DNA of 64,000 bases from Pseudomonadota bacterium (GTDB taxonomy: Bacteria; Pseudomonadota; Alphaproteobacteria; GCA-2746255): positions 268,368 through 332,367 of the forward strand of contig JBFMHN010000002.1 of NCBI GenBank assembly GCA_040752895.1, in the 5' to 3' direction. Below, in pieces: positions 26,309 through 35,769 of this stretch. How positions within the stretch are numbered: position 1 is the stretch's first letter; each line of letters opens with the position of its first letter. The notes beneath the pieces are model-generated. The model was not told the DNA's origin. It ran no database searches and saw nothing but the letters and a program-made list of their open reading frames with translations. The translations under genes were made by a program, and so were the position numbers.

Positions 26309-26944
26309 TTGCGCACCCTTTTCGCCCTTGCTCTCTGCCTAGTCCTTTCCGCCGTCGCCGACGCGGCGGCGGCGAAAGAAGCGCTGACACCCGAACTTCG
26401 TCAGGCCGTCGGCCAAGCCGAACGCTATCTCAACGGCATCACGACGATTCGCGCTCGCTTCATCCAGGTGGGGCCGAATGGGGAATTGTCGGAAGGGAAT
26501 GTGTATCTGGCGCGGCCGGGGCGCATGCGGATCGAATACGACCCGCCGGTGCCGCTGCTGCTGATCGCCGCCGACAGCTGGCTCACTTATCAGGACAAGG
26601 AACTTGAGGAGGCCACCTATCTGCCGCTTTCCTCGACGCCGGCCGCCTTCCTGCTCGAAAAGGAAATCCGCCTCGGCGGCAAGATCACCGTGACGAAGGT
26701 CGAGAAGACGCCCGGCGCCCTCCGCCTCCGCCTCATCGAGACGGATGACCCGAAGGCCGGCGCGCTGACCCTCGTCTTCGGCGAGGCCCCCTTCGCCCTT
26801 CGCCAGTGGGAAGTGACGGACGCACGGGGCCTGACGACGCGGGTCGGTTTTCTGAACGCGGAGTTTGGAGTCGCGTTCGACTCCGAACTCTTCAACATCA
26901 AGAACCCGTATCGGAAATCGAAGCCTGGACCCAGGCGACATTAG
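26309..26944 (+). CDS. lolA: Outer-membrane lipoprotein carrier protein LolA
   Basis: The 211-residue periplasmic protein has a signal peptide (MRTLFALALCLVLSAVADAAA) and the LolA fold: YLNGITTIRARFIQVGPNGELSEGNVYLARPGRMRIEYDPP. It shuttles lipoproteins to the outer membrane. Start is TTG at 26309, 30 bases after ftsK, with only a weak ribosome site. ftsK-lolA-xth grouping is common in this class of bacteria. Confidence 0.92.
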   Translation: MRTLFALALCLVLSAVADAAAAKEALTPELRQAVGQAERYLNGITTIRARFIQVGPNGELSEGNVYLARPGRMRIEYDPPVPLLLIAADSWLTYQDKELEEATYLPLSSTPAAFLLEKEIRLGGKITVTKVEKTPGALRLRLIETDDPKAGALTLVFGEAPFALRQWEVTDARGLTTRVGFLNAEFGVAFDSELFNIKNPYRKSKPGPRRH

Positions 26945-26957
26945 GCCGCACGCCTTC

Positions 26958-27887
26958 ATGCCGGAAAATTTTCGTTCAATCCCGCGGGAAAAGGCCGAAG
27001 CGAACGCTGTCTTTCGCCCGAACGGGATCCGGCTCAAGCTTTACCGGCTCCATGGCCCTGCGCAGGAAGGGCCGGCCATCCTGTTCGGCCATGCGAACGG
27101 CATGGCGGCCGGTTCTTACCTTCGCTTGCTGGAGGCGCTCGCCCTGCGAGCAACCGTTTTCGCCTTCGACGCGCGGGGGCACGGGGGCTCGTCGGCGCCG
27201 GCGACGAATCTCGACGCCCATTACCAAATGGATCTTTTCGCCGACGACCTGGAGGCCATCACGCAAAGTGTCCGGAACGAGGCGGGCGAGGTTCCCGTTT
27301 TTTACGCGGCCCATTCCTTAAACGCCGCCGCCGCACTTAGGCTTGGCGTCACGCGAAAGCGGAAATTCTGGGAAAAGATCGTTCTCTTCGAGCCGCCGGT
27401 CTGCCCCCCCGCGGCGCATCCCCTGCGGGCGGAGGCCGAGGCGAAAACGCAACAGCTCATCGCCCTTTCGAAGAAGCGCAAGGCGCGCTGGCCGAGCCCG
27501 GGGGTGTGTGCGGAAGCGTTACGGGGAAAGTCCCTTTTTCGCCAGTTCGAGGAGGGCCGGCTGCTCGATTACGCGAAGGCCAATCTGCGTCCGACCGGCG
27601 AGGGGGATTTCACTCTCGCCTCGCCGCCCGAAGTCGAAGCCGCCATCTTCGCCTGCCATACCAATTCGGCAACTTTCGAGAAGCTCGCGGATTTTCCGCA
27701 GGCCGTCCATTTCGTCTCCGGCGACCCCGGCGTGGGCGAGACCGGCAACTGGATCGCAAAACTTTCGCCGGAACTTGCCGAGCGCGTTCCGGGAAGCAGG
27801 CTCACGGTCTTCGAGGACAAGAGCCACCTTCTTCTTTTCGAGGCGACGGCGCGGGCCAGGGATTGCATCCTCGCCATGCTGGCCTGA
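26958..27887 (+). CDS. Alpha/beta hydrolase
   Basis: The 309-residue protein has an N-terminal strand with the oxyanion-hole region ILFGHANGMAAGSY, then FDARGHGGSS, a nucleophile elbow AAHSLNAAAA with Ser, and the catalytic His in EDKSHLLLFE. The elbow departs from the usual GxSxG (A-H-S-L-N). Asp may be in VSGDPGVGE. It lies between lolA and xth with short gaps, probably co-transcribed. Substrate unknown. Confidence 0.88.
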   Translation: MPENFRSIPREKAEANAVFRPNGIRLKLYRLHGPAQEGPAILFGHANGMAAGSYLRLLEALALRATVFAFDARGHGGSSAPATNLDAHYQMDLFADDLEAITQSVRNEAGEVPVFYAAHSLNAAAALRLGVTRKRKFWEKIVLFEPPVCPPAAHPLRAEAEAKTQQLIALSKKRKARWPSPGVCAEALRGKSLFRQFEEGRLLDYAKANLRPTGEGDFTLASPPEVEAAIFACHTNSATFEKLADFPQAVHFVSGDPGVGETGNWIAKLSPELAERVPGSRLTVFEDKSHLLLFEATARARDCILAMLA

Positions 27888-27893
27888 CCATCG

Positions 27894-28688
27894 ATGCGCG
27901 TCACCCTGGCAAGCTGGAACGTGAACTCGGTGCGGCTTCGCCTGCCGCTCATCGAACGGCTGATCGGGGAAGCGAACCCGGATGTCCTTTGCCTGCAGGA
28001 AACCAAGGTCGAGGACGCGCTTTTCCCGAGAGAGCGCTTTCGTGCGCTCGGTTTTCCCCACGCCGTCATCCGCGGCCAGAAAGGCTATCACGGCGTAGCC
28101 ATTCTCTCGCGTCTTCCCATCACGGAAATGGGCGGCCGGGAATGGGCGAAGCGCGAGGATCGCCGCCACGCCATTGCCTGCCTTGGCGGCATCGAGGTGC
28201 ACAATTTTTACGTGCCGGCCGGCGGCGACGTGCCGGATCCGGCGACAAACCCCGCCTTCGCCCACAAGCTCGCCTTCCTTCAGGAGATGGCGCGGTGGTT
28301 CAAGAAGGCGAAGGGAAAACGCCCGGCCGTCCTGGTCGGCGACCTCAACGTGGCGCCGCTGGAAACGGACGTCTGGTCCCATCGCCAGCTTCTAAAGGTG
28401 GTGAGCCACACGCCGGTCGAGGTCGCCCTTTTGAAAACGGTGCAGGAAAGCGCGGCCTGGGTGGACGCCGTCCGCCGCTTCGTGCCGGAGACCGAGCGTC
28501 TCTATAGCTGGTGGAGTTACCGGGCTCACGACTGGGCGCGTTCGGATCGCGGACGCCGGCTCGACCACGTATGGGTGACGTCTTCCCTCGAACCAAATTT
28601 GCGCGCGGGCGGCGTCTTGAAGGCGGCGCGCGGCTGGCTACGGCCTTCCGACCACGCGCCGGTGCTTGCGACCTTTGATCTGCCATGA
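27894..28688 (+). CDS. xth: Exodeoxyribonuclease III (AP endonuclease)
   Basis: The 264-residue endonuclease/exonuclease/phosphatase-family enzyme has the signatures LASWNVNSVRLRLPLI at the start, CLQETKVED with the metal Glu, VLVGDLNVAPLETD with Asp and Asn, and SDHAPVLATFDL with the catalytic His at the C-terminus. It repairs abasic sites. The gene begins 6 bases after the hydrolase gene and converges on the response regulator with 6 bases between stops. Confidence 0.96.
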   Translation: MRVTLASWNVNSVRLRLPLIERLIGEANPDVLCLQETKVEDALFPRERFRALGFPHAVIRGQKGYHGVAILSRLPITEMGGREWAKREDRRHAIACLGGIEVHNFYVPAGGDVPDPATNPAFAHKLAFLQEMARWFKKAKGKRPAVLVGDLNVAPLETDVWSHRQLLKVVSHTPVEVALLKTVQESAAWVDAVRRFVPETERLYSWWSYRAHDWARSDRGRRLDHVWVTSSLEPNLRAGGVLKAARGWLRPSDHAPVLATFDLP

Positions 28689-28694
28689 AGCGGC

Positions 28695-29384
28695 TCAGAC
28701 GCTTAAGCGATAACCGCCGGATTCGGTCAACAGAATCTGGGCGTTCGCGGGGTCCTGCTCGATCTTCTGGCGCAGCCGGTAAATGTGGGTTTCCAGCGTG
28801 TGCGTCGTGACACCGGCGTTGTATCCCCAAACCTCGCTCAGCAGCACCTCGCGGCTCACCACCTTGTCGCCGACCCGGCAGAGATATTTGAGGATGGCGG
28901 CTTCCTTGTCCGTAAGCCGGATCAGCCGGCCGTCCTTCTGAAGCTGTCGGAGACTCGGCCGGAAGCGGTAGGGACCAATGGTGAAAACGGCGTCCTCGCT
29001 TTGCTCGTGCTGGCGAAGCTGGGAACGGATACGGGCCAGCAGCACGCCTAATTTGAACGGCTTCGTCACGTAATCGTTGGCGCCCGAATCGAGACCGAAA
29101 ATGGTGTCCACTTCCGAATCGGCGCCGGTCAGCATGATGACCGGGGTGAGAACGCCGGACCGGCGGATAAGCTTGCAGACCTCCCTTCCGTCCATGTCCG
29201 GCAGATGCACATCGAGCAAGATCAGATCGTGGTGGCCGCGTTTGACCACGTCGAGACCGGCAGCGCCATCCCCCGCTTCGTCAACCTCGAACTCCTCGTG
29301 CAGCCGGAGCTGCTCGGCCAAGGACTGGCGAAGGGCCGCGTCGTCTTCGACGACGAGGATGCGTTTCGTTGATTTCACGCGCAT
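28695..29384 (-). CDS. OmpR/PhoB-family response regulator
   Basis: The 229-residue regulator has a receiver domain (acidic pocket D14/D15, phospho-acceptor D58 in LILLDVHLPDMDG, K108 in YVTKPF) and a winged-helix domain (LTDKEAAILKYLCR to VTTHTLETHIYRLRQKIE). The start is the ATG at 29384. No histidine kinase gene is adjacent, so the partner is elsewhere. It is divergent from the unknown gene at 29621, whose upstream region carries a sigma-54 promoter. Confidence 0.95.
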   Translation of the reverse strand: MRVKSTKRILVVEDDAALRQSLAEQLRLHEEFEVDEAGDGAAGLDVVKRGHHDLILLDVHLPDMDGREVCKLIRRSGVLTPVIMLTGADSEVDTIFGLDSGANDYVTKPFKLGVLLARIRSQLRQHEQSEDAVFTIGPYRFRPSLRQLQKDGRLIRLTDKEAAILKYLCRVGDKVVSREVLLSEVWGYNAGVTTHTLETHIYRLRQKIEQDPANAQILLTESGGYRLSV

Positions 29385-29575
29385 GACACCCTTTCCACCG
29401 GAGCGGGTTTCTTCTCGTTTCATCGGGCGCCGGTATTTTACCACGTTTTCACGAAGCCCCCGAGCCAAGGCCGCCTAAGCGGCAAAAATTTCCGACCCGG
29501 GGTGCGCGGCCGCCGCCGCCGTCCACGGGGCTTTATTTAACCCAATGTTTTAAAAGCTCTTTTTCAGATGGGTCC

Positions 29576-29593
29576 TTGGCATCCCTCTTGCTT
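29576..29593 (+). promoter_or_regulatory. Sigma-54 (RpoN) promoter
   Basis: TTGGCATCCCTCTTGCTT has GG-N10-GC spacing and matches the TGGCAC-N5-TTGC consensus closely. The start of transcription would be near 29603, leaving a leader of about 18 bases that contains the AGGGAC ribosome site of the gene at 29621. Confidence 0.65.
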
Positions 29594-29620
29594 CGAAGGG
29601 GTTATGCAAAAGGGACTCTT

Positions 29621-30133
29621 ATGATCGAAACCCACGCTTCCGCCCCGGCGCGAGTGTCCGGCCCGGCCCCTTCCGCCCCTCCGGCGGCGGCGGCCGGCGA
29701 AAAGGCCTCCGGATTCTCCCTGTGGGGAGACGGCGAAGGTTTCAGCTTCGCCGACTTGCTCGACGCCGTTAATCCGCTTCAGCATATCCCCGTCCTCGGC
29801 ACGCTTTACCGCGAACTCACGGGCGACCACATCGGCACCGCCGCGAAGCTGGCCGGTGGCGCCCTGTTCGCCGGCATTCCCGGGCTTATCGGCTCGGCGG
29901 TCGATTCCGTCGTCGAAGCCCTGAGCGGCAAGGACATCGGCGAGAACGTGCTGGCGCTGTTCGATGGCGGCGCGGCGCCGCCCACCGTCCTTGCCGCCCA
30001 AACGCCCGCGTCCGAACCAAGCTTGGCAGAAGCCGCAATTTTCGCGCTTCGTTTCGATCGCGAAACAAAACTTTATCGGAAAAACGACAACCTTCCCCCG
30101 CCCCACGAGCCTATTCTTCGCATTCTAACCTAG
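29621..30133 (+). CDS. Conserved-looking alphaproteobacterial protein of unknown function
   Basis: The 170-residue protein has a Pro/Ala-rich low-complexity N-terminus (about 1-35). A compact region follows: SFADLLDAVNPLQHIPVLGT, LYRELTGDHIGTAAKLAGGA and LFAGIPGLIGSAVDSVVEAL, then SGKDIGENVLALFDGG. Its Gly/Ala-rich helices could be weakly membrane-associated. The sequence type recalls hypothetical proteins of Rhodospirillales, but I can attach no function. The clear sigma-54 promoter suggests inducible expression such as nitrogen or flagellar control (inference). Confidence 0.8.
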   Translation: MIETHASAPARVSGPAPSAPPAAAAGEKASGFSLWGDGEGFSFADLLDAVNPLQHIPVLGTLYRELTGDHIGTAAKLAGGALFAGIPGLIGSAVDSVVEALSGKDIGENVLALFDGGAAPPTVLAAQTPASEPSLAEAAIFALRFDRETKLYRKNDNLPPPHEPILRILT

Positions 30134-30172
30134 GTCTTGTTCCGCACCGCCGCCGCGTTATAAGGCTTGGCA

Positions 30173-30679
30173 ATGGATCTTTTCGTCTTCGCGAACGGTT
30201 TTGCCCGATGGGGCGAAACGCGGTTGCGTTGCGCGCTCGGGCGGGCCGGCGTGCAAACCGACAAGCGCGAGGGCGACGGCGCCACCCCGGTCGGCGTCTT
30301 CCCCTTGCGCCGTGTTCTTTACCGGCCCGATCGCCTGAAAAAACCGGAAACCCGCCTTCCCCTTGCCGCGCTGCGACCCCAGGACGGCTGGTGCGATGCG
30401 CCGGACCACCCCGATTACAACCGGCCCGTCACCTTTCCCTTCGCGGCGAGCGCCGAAGCCTTGTGGCGGGAGGACGCGCTCTATGATCTCGTGCTGATCC
30501 CGGGCTTCAACGATTCACCCGTCGTTCCGGGCAAGGGAAGCGCCATCTTCGTGCATCTGGCCGGGGCCGGTTATGCCGCGACGGAAGGCTGCGTGGCGTT
30601 CGATCTTGCCGATCTGCAACAAATCCTGAGGCAGGCGGACACGCACGCCCGACTCTGCATCTCCCAAGCCCCGCTCTAG
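30173..30679 (+). CDS. L,D-transpeptidase-family (YkuD) protein
   Basis: The 168-residue protein contains a YkuD catalytic motif: His128 in IFVHLAG and Cys140 in TEGCVAF, 12 residues apart. It also has the GATPVGVFPLRRVLYRPDR strand typical of this short subgroup. No signal peptide is visible, which is unusual for a peptidoglycan cross-linker but common in this subgroup. Start ATG 30173 (a TTG two codons earlier is possible), with AAGG upstream. It overlaps the convergent PLPHP gene by CTAG. Confidence 0.88.
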   Translation: MDLFVFANGFARWGETRLRCALGRAGVQTDKREGDGATPVGVFPLRRVLYRPDRLKKPETRLPLAALRPQDGWCDAPDHPDYNRPVTFPFAASAEALWREDALYDLVLIPGFNDSPVVPGKGSAIFVHLAGAGYAATEGCVAFDLADLQQILRQADTHARLCISQAPL

Positions 30680-31371
30680 GCGCGCGACCGGAAGATCGCC
30701 GTACCGATCCGCACGTGACTGGCGCCGAAGGCGAGCGCCGTTTCGTAATCGTTGCTCATCCCCATGCTCAAGCCCTGCAGGTGGTTGCGCCGCGCCATCT
30801 CGCGCAGCAGTCCGAAATGGAGCGCAGGCTCCTCGTCGATCGGCGGAATGCACATGAGGCCCTCGATTTCCAGGCGAAGCTCCTCGCGGGCAAGTGCGAG
30901 GAAGGCGTCGAGCGCCTCGGGTGCGACGCCCGCCTTGGCAAGCTCTTCGCCGGTGTTTACCTGCACGAACAGGCGCGGACGTTTTCCGCCTTGGGCAAAG
31001 GCTTTGGCCAGGGCGCGGGCGAGCTTCGGCCGGTCGAGGGTTTCGATGACGTCGAAAAGGGCCAGCGCGTGCGCCACCTTGTTCGTCTGCAACGGCCCGA
31101 TCAGATGAAGCTCGATGCCGTCGAATTCCTGTCGCAGGGCGGGCCACTTCGCCGCCGCTTCCTGGACGCGATTTTCGCCGAAGACGCGGTGGCCGGCTTC
31201 GAGCGCGACGCGAATGACGGAGGCCTCGACCCCTTTCGTCACCGCGACGAGGACGGGGGGGCGCGGCCCAAGGCGAAGCGGGCTTTGCGCCGCGGCGACC
31301 TCGCGGGCAAGGGCGCGCAGTTTCTCCGCGACGGTCGCGTGTCTCTCGCTTGGCAGGCGGGCGGCCCTCAT
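30676..31371 (-). CDS. yggS: Pyridoxal phosphate homeostasis protein (YggS/PLPHP)
   Basis: The 231-residue fold-III alanine-racemase-like protein binds PLP at Lys46 (LVAVTKGVEA). It contains FGENRVQEAAAKW, LHLIGPLQTNKV, LFVQVNTGEE and the phosphate-binding GMSNDYETALAFGASHVRIGTAIFR. It regulates PLP and amino-acid balance without a known catalytic reaction. It is divergent from the ThiE-like gene. Confidence 0.95.
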   Translation of the reverse strand: MRAARLPSERHATVAEKLRALAREVAAAQSPLRLGPRPPVLVAVTKGVEASVIRVALEAGHRVFGENRVQEAAAKWPALRQEFDGIELHLIGPLQTNKVAHALALFDVIETLDRPKLARALAKAFAQGGKRPRLFVQVNTGEELAKAGVAPEALDAFLALAREELRLEIEGLMCIPPIDEEPALHFGLLREMARRNHLQGLSMGMSNDYETALAFGASHVRIGTAIFRSRA

Positions 31372-31411
31372 GGCAGGTTGGCGCGGGTTCCACGCCTAGG
31401 ATAGAAAGACC

Positions 31412-32050
31412 GTGCCCGGGATTCCACTGAATCGCTCAACCCTGCTGCGTCTCGGCGGATTCCGCGCCGGCCTGCCGCCGCTCGTCTGCCTTACCGACGC
31501 CCGCCGTTTCCCCGATCCAAAGCCGGCCATCCGGCGTCTGCCGCGGGGAAGCCTCGTCATTTTTCGCCATTACGAAATGAAAAAAAAGGAACGCTACGCC
31601 CTGGCCGGCGAAGTCGCCGCCCTTTGCCGGGCGCGGGGTCTGCGTCTGCTCGTCGCCGGCGACGCCGCGCTTGCCCTCGCCGTTCGGGCGGATGGGTTGC
31701 ACCTGCCGGAATGGCTTGCCCGAGGGCCGGTAAGCCGCGGCTGGGCCTGGCGGCGGCGAAAACCCGGCTGGCTGTTGACGGCGGCCGTTCATTCCGAAAG
31801 GGCGCTTGAGGCGGCGGCGCGGCAGAGGGCGGACGCCGCCCTGCTGGCGCCGGTTTTTTCCACCGCGAGCCACGCGCAGGCAAAGCCGCTCGGCAGCGTG
31901 CGCTTCGCAAGCCTAGCCCGGCGAACCGCCTTGCCCGTCTATGCCCTGGGCGGAATCGGTCCAACCAATGTCCGCCGGCTGATGGGTTCGGGCGCCGTCG
32001 GCCTCGCCGCCGTCGGCGCCTTTGCCAAGGACGCCGACACCCCGACTTAA
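31412..32050 (+). CDS. Thiamine-phosphate synthase-like (ThiE/TenI family) protein
   Basis: The 212-residue TIM-barrel protein has PPLVCLTDARRFPDP at the start, DGLHLPEWLA (usually GVHLGQ in ThiE), LLAPVFSTASHAQAKPLG (family motif) and the phosphate-binding GGIGPTNVRRLMGSGAVGLAAVGAF. The divergent middle motif leaves it open whether it makes thiamine phosphate or is a TenI-like relative. GTG start at 31412. The gene is followed by a DUF3576 lipoprotein gene. No TPP riboswitch is visible. Confidence 0.8.
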   Translation: MPGIPLNRSTLLRLGGFRAGLPPLVCLTDARRFPDPKPAIRRLPRGSLVIFRHYEMKKKERYALAGEVAALCRARGLRLLVAGDAALALAVRADGLHLPEWLARGPVSRGWAWRRRKPGWLLTAAVHSERALEAAARQRADAALLAPVFSTASHAQAKPLGSVRFASLARRTALPVYALGGIGPTNVRRLMGSGAVGLAAVGAFAKDADTPT

Positions 32051-32114
32051 AAAGCCCGGTTTCCAACCAGTTTACGCTGGAAATCGGCGCGCTAGTTCAG
32101 GCATACTCCCCGCC

Positions 32115-32618
32115 ATGGCGCAAAGCTGGAAACGAATTTTCGCGGCCTTTTTGCTGGCCGGCGTGGTGGGTGGCTGTTCGGTCGTCGACGGAATCTGGAG
32201 CCAGAACCCGGCCCTGGGCGATCGCAAGAAAAAGACGTCCGCCGCCGCCGATTCAACGGCGGTCGGCCAGAACGCCGCCACCCCCGGCGCCGGCATCAAC
32301 GCCTATCTCTGGCGGGCTTCGCTGGACACCATCTCCTTCATGCCGCTGGCCTCGGCCGATCCCTTCGGCGGTATCGTCATCACGGACTGGTACGCGCCAC
32401 CCGAATCACCGAACGAGCGATTCAAGCTTACGGTCTACATCCTTAGTCAAAGCCTGCGCGCCGACGGTCTTAGGGTGGCGGTCTTCCGCCAGATGCTGAC
32501 CGAGAACGGGGGCTGGGCGGATGCGGCGGTGGACCCGAAAACCGTCGTCGAGCTCGAAAACAATATCCTTACCCGGGCGCGACAGCTTCGCATCAACCGG
32601 ACCACCAGCCAGCAATAA
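32115..32618 (+). CDS. DUF3576 outer-membrane-type lipoprotein
   Basis: The 167-residue protein has a lipoprotein signal ([21 protein letters not shown]) with Cys at residue 21. The DUF3576 core is [25 protein letters not shown], then [38 protein letters not shown]. The family is alphaproteobacterial and usually stands upstream of leuS and lptE, consistent with an envelope role. Function unknown. Confidence 0.92.
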   Translation: MAQSWKRIFAAFLLAGVVGGCSVVDGIWSQNPALGDRKKKTSAAADSTAVGQNAATPGAGINAYLWRASLDTISFMPLASADPFGGIVITDWYAPPESPNERFKLTVYILSQSLRADGLRVAVFRQMLTENGGWADAAVDPKTVVELENNILTRARQLRINRTTSQQ

Positions 32619-32682
32619 CCCCCAGGCGAACGCGCCCGGCCGGGCCTTGCGGCGGCAACCCGGACAGGGAACAATGCCAGCC

Positions 32683-35253
32683 ATGTCGCGCTACAACTTC
32701 CGGCTCGCCGAACAAAAATGGCAGGCGATCTGGGCCGAGCGGGGAACCTTCACCGCTCGCGAGGAAAAGGGCCGTAAAAAATATTACGTCCTTGAAATGT
32801 TTCCCTACCCTTCCGGCCACATCCACATGGGGCACGTCCGGAACTACACGCTGGGCGATGTCGTAGCCCGCTTCAAGCGGGCCCAAGGTTACAACGTCCT
32901 GCACCCGATGGGGTGGGATGCCTTCGGCATGCCAGCCGAAAACGCGGCGATCGAGCACAAGACCCATCCCGCCACCTGGACGGCGGCCAACATCGCCCAC
33001 ATGCGGGATCAATTGAAGGCGATGGGGCTTTCTTATGACTGGTCGCGCGAGCTTGCCTCCTGCACGCCGGATTACTACCGCCACGAACAGAAGATGTTCC
33101 TCGACTTCCTGAAGAAGGGGCTCGCCTATCGGAAGGAATCGTGGGTGAACTGGGACCCGGTCGATCACACGGTGCTGGCGAACGAGCAGGTCATCGATGG
33201 CTGCGGCTGGCGATCCGGCGCGCCCGTCGAGCGCAAGAAGCTTTCCCAGTGGTTTTTGAAAATCACGGCCTACAACGACGAATTGCTGGACGCTCTCGGT
33301 AAACTCGACCGCTGGCCGGAGCGCGTCCGCCTCATGCAGGAAAACTGGATCGGAAAATCCGAAGGCATGGTGCTGCGCTTTCCGCTGCAGGATGCGAACG
33401 CCGCGGCGGCGGGCGAGCTTGAGGTCTACACGACGCGCGCGGACACGATCTTCGGCGCTTCCTTCCTCGCCGTGGCGGCGGATCATCCGCTGGCGCGGAA
33501 GCTGGCGCAAAGCAACCCGGAACTCCGGGCCTTCCTCGACACTTGCGCGCGCGGCGGCCTGACCGAAGCGGCGATCGAAACCGCCGAGAAGACGGGCTTC
33601 GACACCGGGCTTCGCGCCCCGCACCCCTTCGCGAAGGAGGTGACGCTTCCCGTCTATGTCGCCAATTTCGTCCTAATGGAATATGGGAAGGGCGCCATCT
33701 TCGGCTGCCCCGCCCACGACCAGCGCGACCTCGAATTCGCGCGACGTTATGGCTTGCCCGTCCGCCGCGTCGTGGCCGGGCCGGAGGGCGAGGCGGCGGC
33801 CATCGGAGAAACGGCTTATACCGAAGACGGCGTTCTCATCCATTCGGACTTCCTGAACGGGCTTTCGGTCGCAGCGGCGCAACGGAAGGCGGCGGAGGCC
33901 TTCGAAAAAATCGGCAGGGGCCAGCGCAAGACCGCCTGGCGGCTCCGCGACTGGGGAATTTCCCGGCAGCGCTATTGGGGCTGCCCGATCCCGATCCTGC
34001 ACTGCGCGTCCTGCGGCATCGTGCCGGTACCGGAAAAGGATCTGCCGGTCGAGCTGCCGAAGGACGTGTCCTTCGACACACCCGGCAACCCGCTCGACCA
34101 TCACCCGACCTGGAAGAAAGCGACGTGCCCCGAATGTGGGGGTGTTGCGCAGCGCGAGACCGACACTTTCGACACCTTCTTCGAATCGTCCTGGTATTTT
34201 CTTCGCTTCTGTTCGCCCAAGTTGGAAACGGCGGCGTTCGATCGCGACGCGGTCGCTTACTGGATGCCGGTCGACCAATATATCGGTGGCATCGAACACG
34301 CCGTGCTGCATCTCCTCTATTCCCGTTTTTTCATGCGCGCGCTGCGCGATTGCGGCTACCTCGACTTCAACGAACCCTTCGCCGGCCTGCTCACCCAGGG
34401 CATGGTGTGCCACGAGACGTACCGGGCGGCGGACGGACGCTGGCTCTATCCCAGCGAGGTGACGGCGGGAGGGGAAAGAAGGCGCGTCACCACCGGCGAG
34501 GCCGTCACGGTCGGCCGGTCGGAGAAGATGAGCAAATCGAAAAAGAACACGGTCGACCCCGAGGCGATTCTTAAAACCTACGGTGCCGATACGGCGCGCC
34601 TTTTCATGCTTTCCGACAGCCCGCCGGACCGCGACCTCGAATGGACGGAGGCCGGCATCGAAGGTGCTTGGCGTTACGCCAACCGGCTCTGGCGATTGGC
34701 GACGGAACCGGCCACCGCCCTGCCAGAACCGGCCACCGCGCAGCCGGCCCATCTGGGGACGAAGGCGGCCGCAACCCACCAGGCGATTCACAAGACGATT
34801 GCCGCCGTGACCAACGACTTCGAGCGCTTTCATTTCAACCGGGCAATCGCCCGCATCCGCGAACTCACGAACACATTGGCCGAGCTTGAAAACGAAACCG
34901 GTGAAGACGCGGCCTGGGTTCGCCGGGAAGGCCTGGAGACCGTGACCCGCCTCATCCAGCCGATGACGCCGCACCTGGCGGCGGCGCTCTGGGAGGCGCT
35001 CGGGCAGCAAGCGCTGCTGGCGGACGCGCCCTGGCCAGAGGCGGATTCCAGCCTTATCCTGGACGCGACGCTCACCGTCGCCGTGCAGATCAACGGCAAG
35101 CTGCGCGGCACCGTCGAGTTGCCGAGGGACGCCGAGCACGCGGCGGCCGAAGCGGCGGCGCTTGCCTTGCCGGCCGTCGTAACGGCGTGCAAGGAAAGGC
35201 CCGTTCGGCGTATCGTCGTCGTTCCAAACCGGGTGATCAATGTCGTGGTTTAA
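32683..35253 (+). CDS. leuS: Leucine-tRNA ligase
   Basis: The 856-residue class I synthetase has HIGH motif [11 protein letters not shown] near residue 45 and KMSKS motif [13 protein letters not shown] near 620. The editing domain lies in about 220-410, and the zinc-like Cys region ([15 protein letters not shown]) is visible near 450-490. ATG at 32683 starts at [10 protein letters not shown]; an ATG at 32674 is an alternative. It overlaps lptE by 14 bases. Confidence 0.97.
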   Translation: MSRYNFRLAEQKWQAIWAERGTFTAREEKGRKKYYVLEMFPYPSGHIHMGHVRNYTLGDVVARFKRAQGYNVLHPMGWDAFGMPAENAAIEHKTHPATWTAANIAHMRDQLKAMGLSYDWSRELASCTPDYYRHEQKMFLDFLKKGLAYRKESWVNWDPVDHTVLANEQVIDGCGWRSGAPVERKKLSQWFLKITAYNDELLDALGKLDRWPERVRLMQENWIGKSEGMVLRFPLQDANAAAAGELEVYTTRADTIFGASFLAVAADHPLARKLAQSNPELRAFLDTCARGGLTEAAIETAEKTGFDTGLRAPHPFAKEVTLPVYVANFVLMEYGKGAIFGCPAHDQRDLEFARRYGLPVRRVVAGPEGEAAAIGETAYTEDGVLIHSDFLNGLSVAAAQRKAAEAFEKIGRGQRKTAWRLRDWGISRQRYWGCPIPILHCASCGIVPVPEKDLPVELPKDVSFDTPGNPLDHHPTWKKATCPECGGVAQRETDTFDTFFESSWYFLRFCSPKLETAAFDRDAVAYWMPVDQYIGGIEHAVLHLLYSRFFMRALRDCGYLDFNEPFAGLLTQGMVCHETYRAADGRWLYPSEVTAGGERRRVTTGEAVTVGRSEKMSKSKKNTVDPEAILKTYGADTARLFMLSDSPPDRDLEWTEAGIEGAWRYANRLWRLATEPATALPEPATAQPAHLGTKAAATHQAIHKTIAAVTNDFERFHFNRAIARIRELTNTLAELENETGEDAAWVRREGLETVTRLIQPMTPHLAAALWEALGQQALLADAPWPEADSSLILDATLTVAVQINGKLRGTVELPRDAEHAAAEAAALALPAVVTACKERPVRRIVVVPNRVINVVV

Positions 35254-35752
35254 AGGCGCTTTCCAGATTGGTTTGCTTTTCGCTCTTGCCGCTTGCGGTT
35301 TCCACCCGCTGTACGAGAAAGCACCCGGCGGCAGTGGCGTCAGCGTAGCGACGGACGAGCTTGCCTATATTCGCATCGAGCCCATGCCTGACCGGCTTGG
35401 CCAGGAATTTCGGAACGCCCTTCTCGATCGCATCACGCCGATGGGCGAGCCACCCCAGCCGAAGTATTTCCTTCGCGTGGCGGCAAGCGAATCCACTCAG
35501 AAATTCGGCCTGCGCGCGGATGAAACGGCAACCCGCGCGAATTTGCGCCTGGCCGTGACGTACGTGCTGTACGACGTCGTGACGCGGAAGGTTCTCTTCC
35601 ACGCAAAAAAACGCGTGGTGGGAAGTTACAATATTCTGCGATCCGACTTCGCGACACTTGCCGCCGAGAAGAACATCCGCACGCGCCTCATCAACGAGGC
35701 CAGCGATGGCATCAAGACGAGCCTGGCCATTCATCTGAACGAAAACCGTTAA
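35240..35752 (+). CDS. lptE: LPS-assembly lipoprotein LptE
   Basis: The 170-residue lipoprotein has signal [20 protein letters not shown] with Cys near 19 and the starting GFHPLYEK of LptE. It plugs the LptD barrel and helps insert lipopolysaccharide in the outer membrane. The gene overlaps leuS and sits 17 bases before holA, as in E. coli and most alphaproteobacteria. Confidence 0.92.
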   Translation: MSWFKGAFQIGLLFALAACGFHPLYEKAPGGSGVSVATDELAYIRIEPMPDRLGQEFRNALLDRITPMGEPPQPKYFLRVAASESTQKFGLRADETATRANLRLAVTYVLYDVVTRKVLFHAKKRVVGSYNILRSDFATLAAEKNIRTRLINEASDGIKTSLAIHLNENR

Positions 35753-35769
35753 GCGGTGAGACAGGAACG

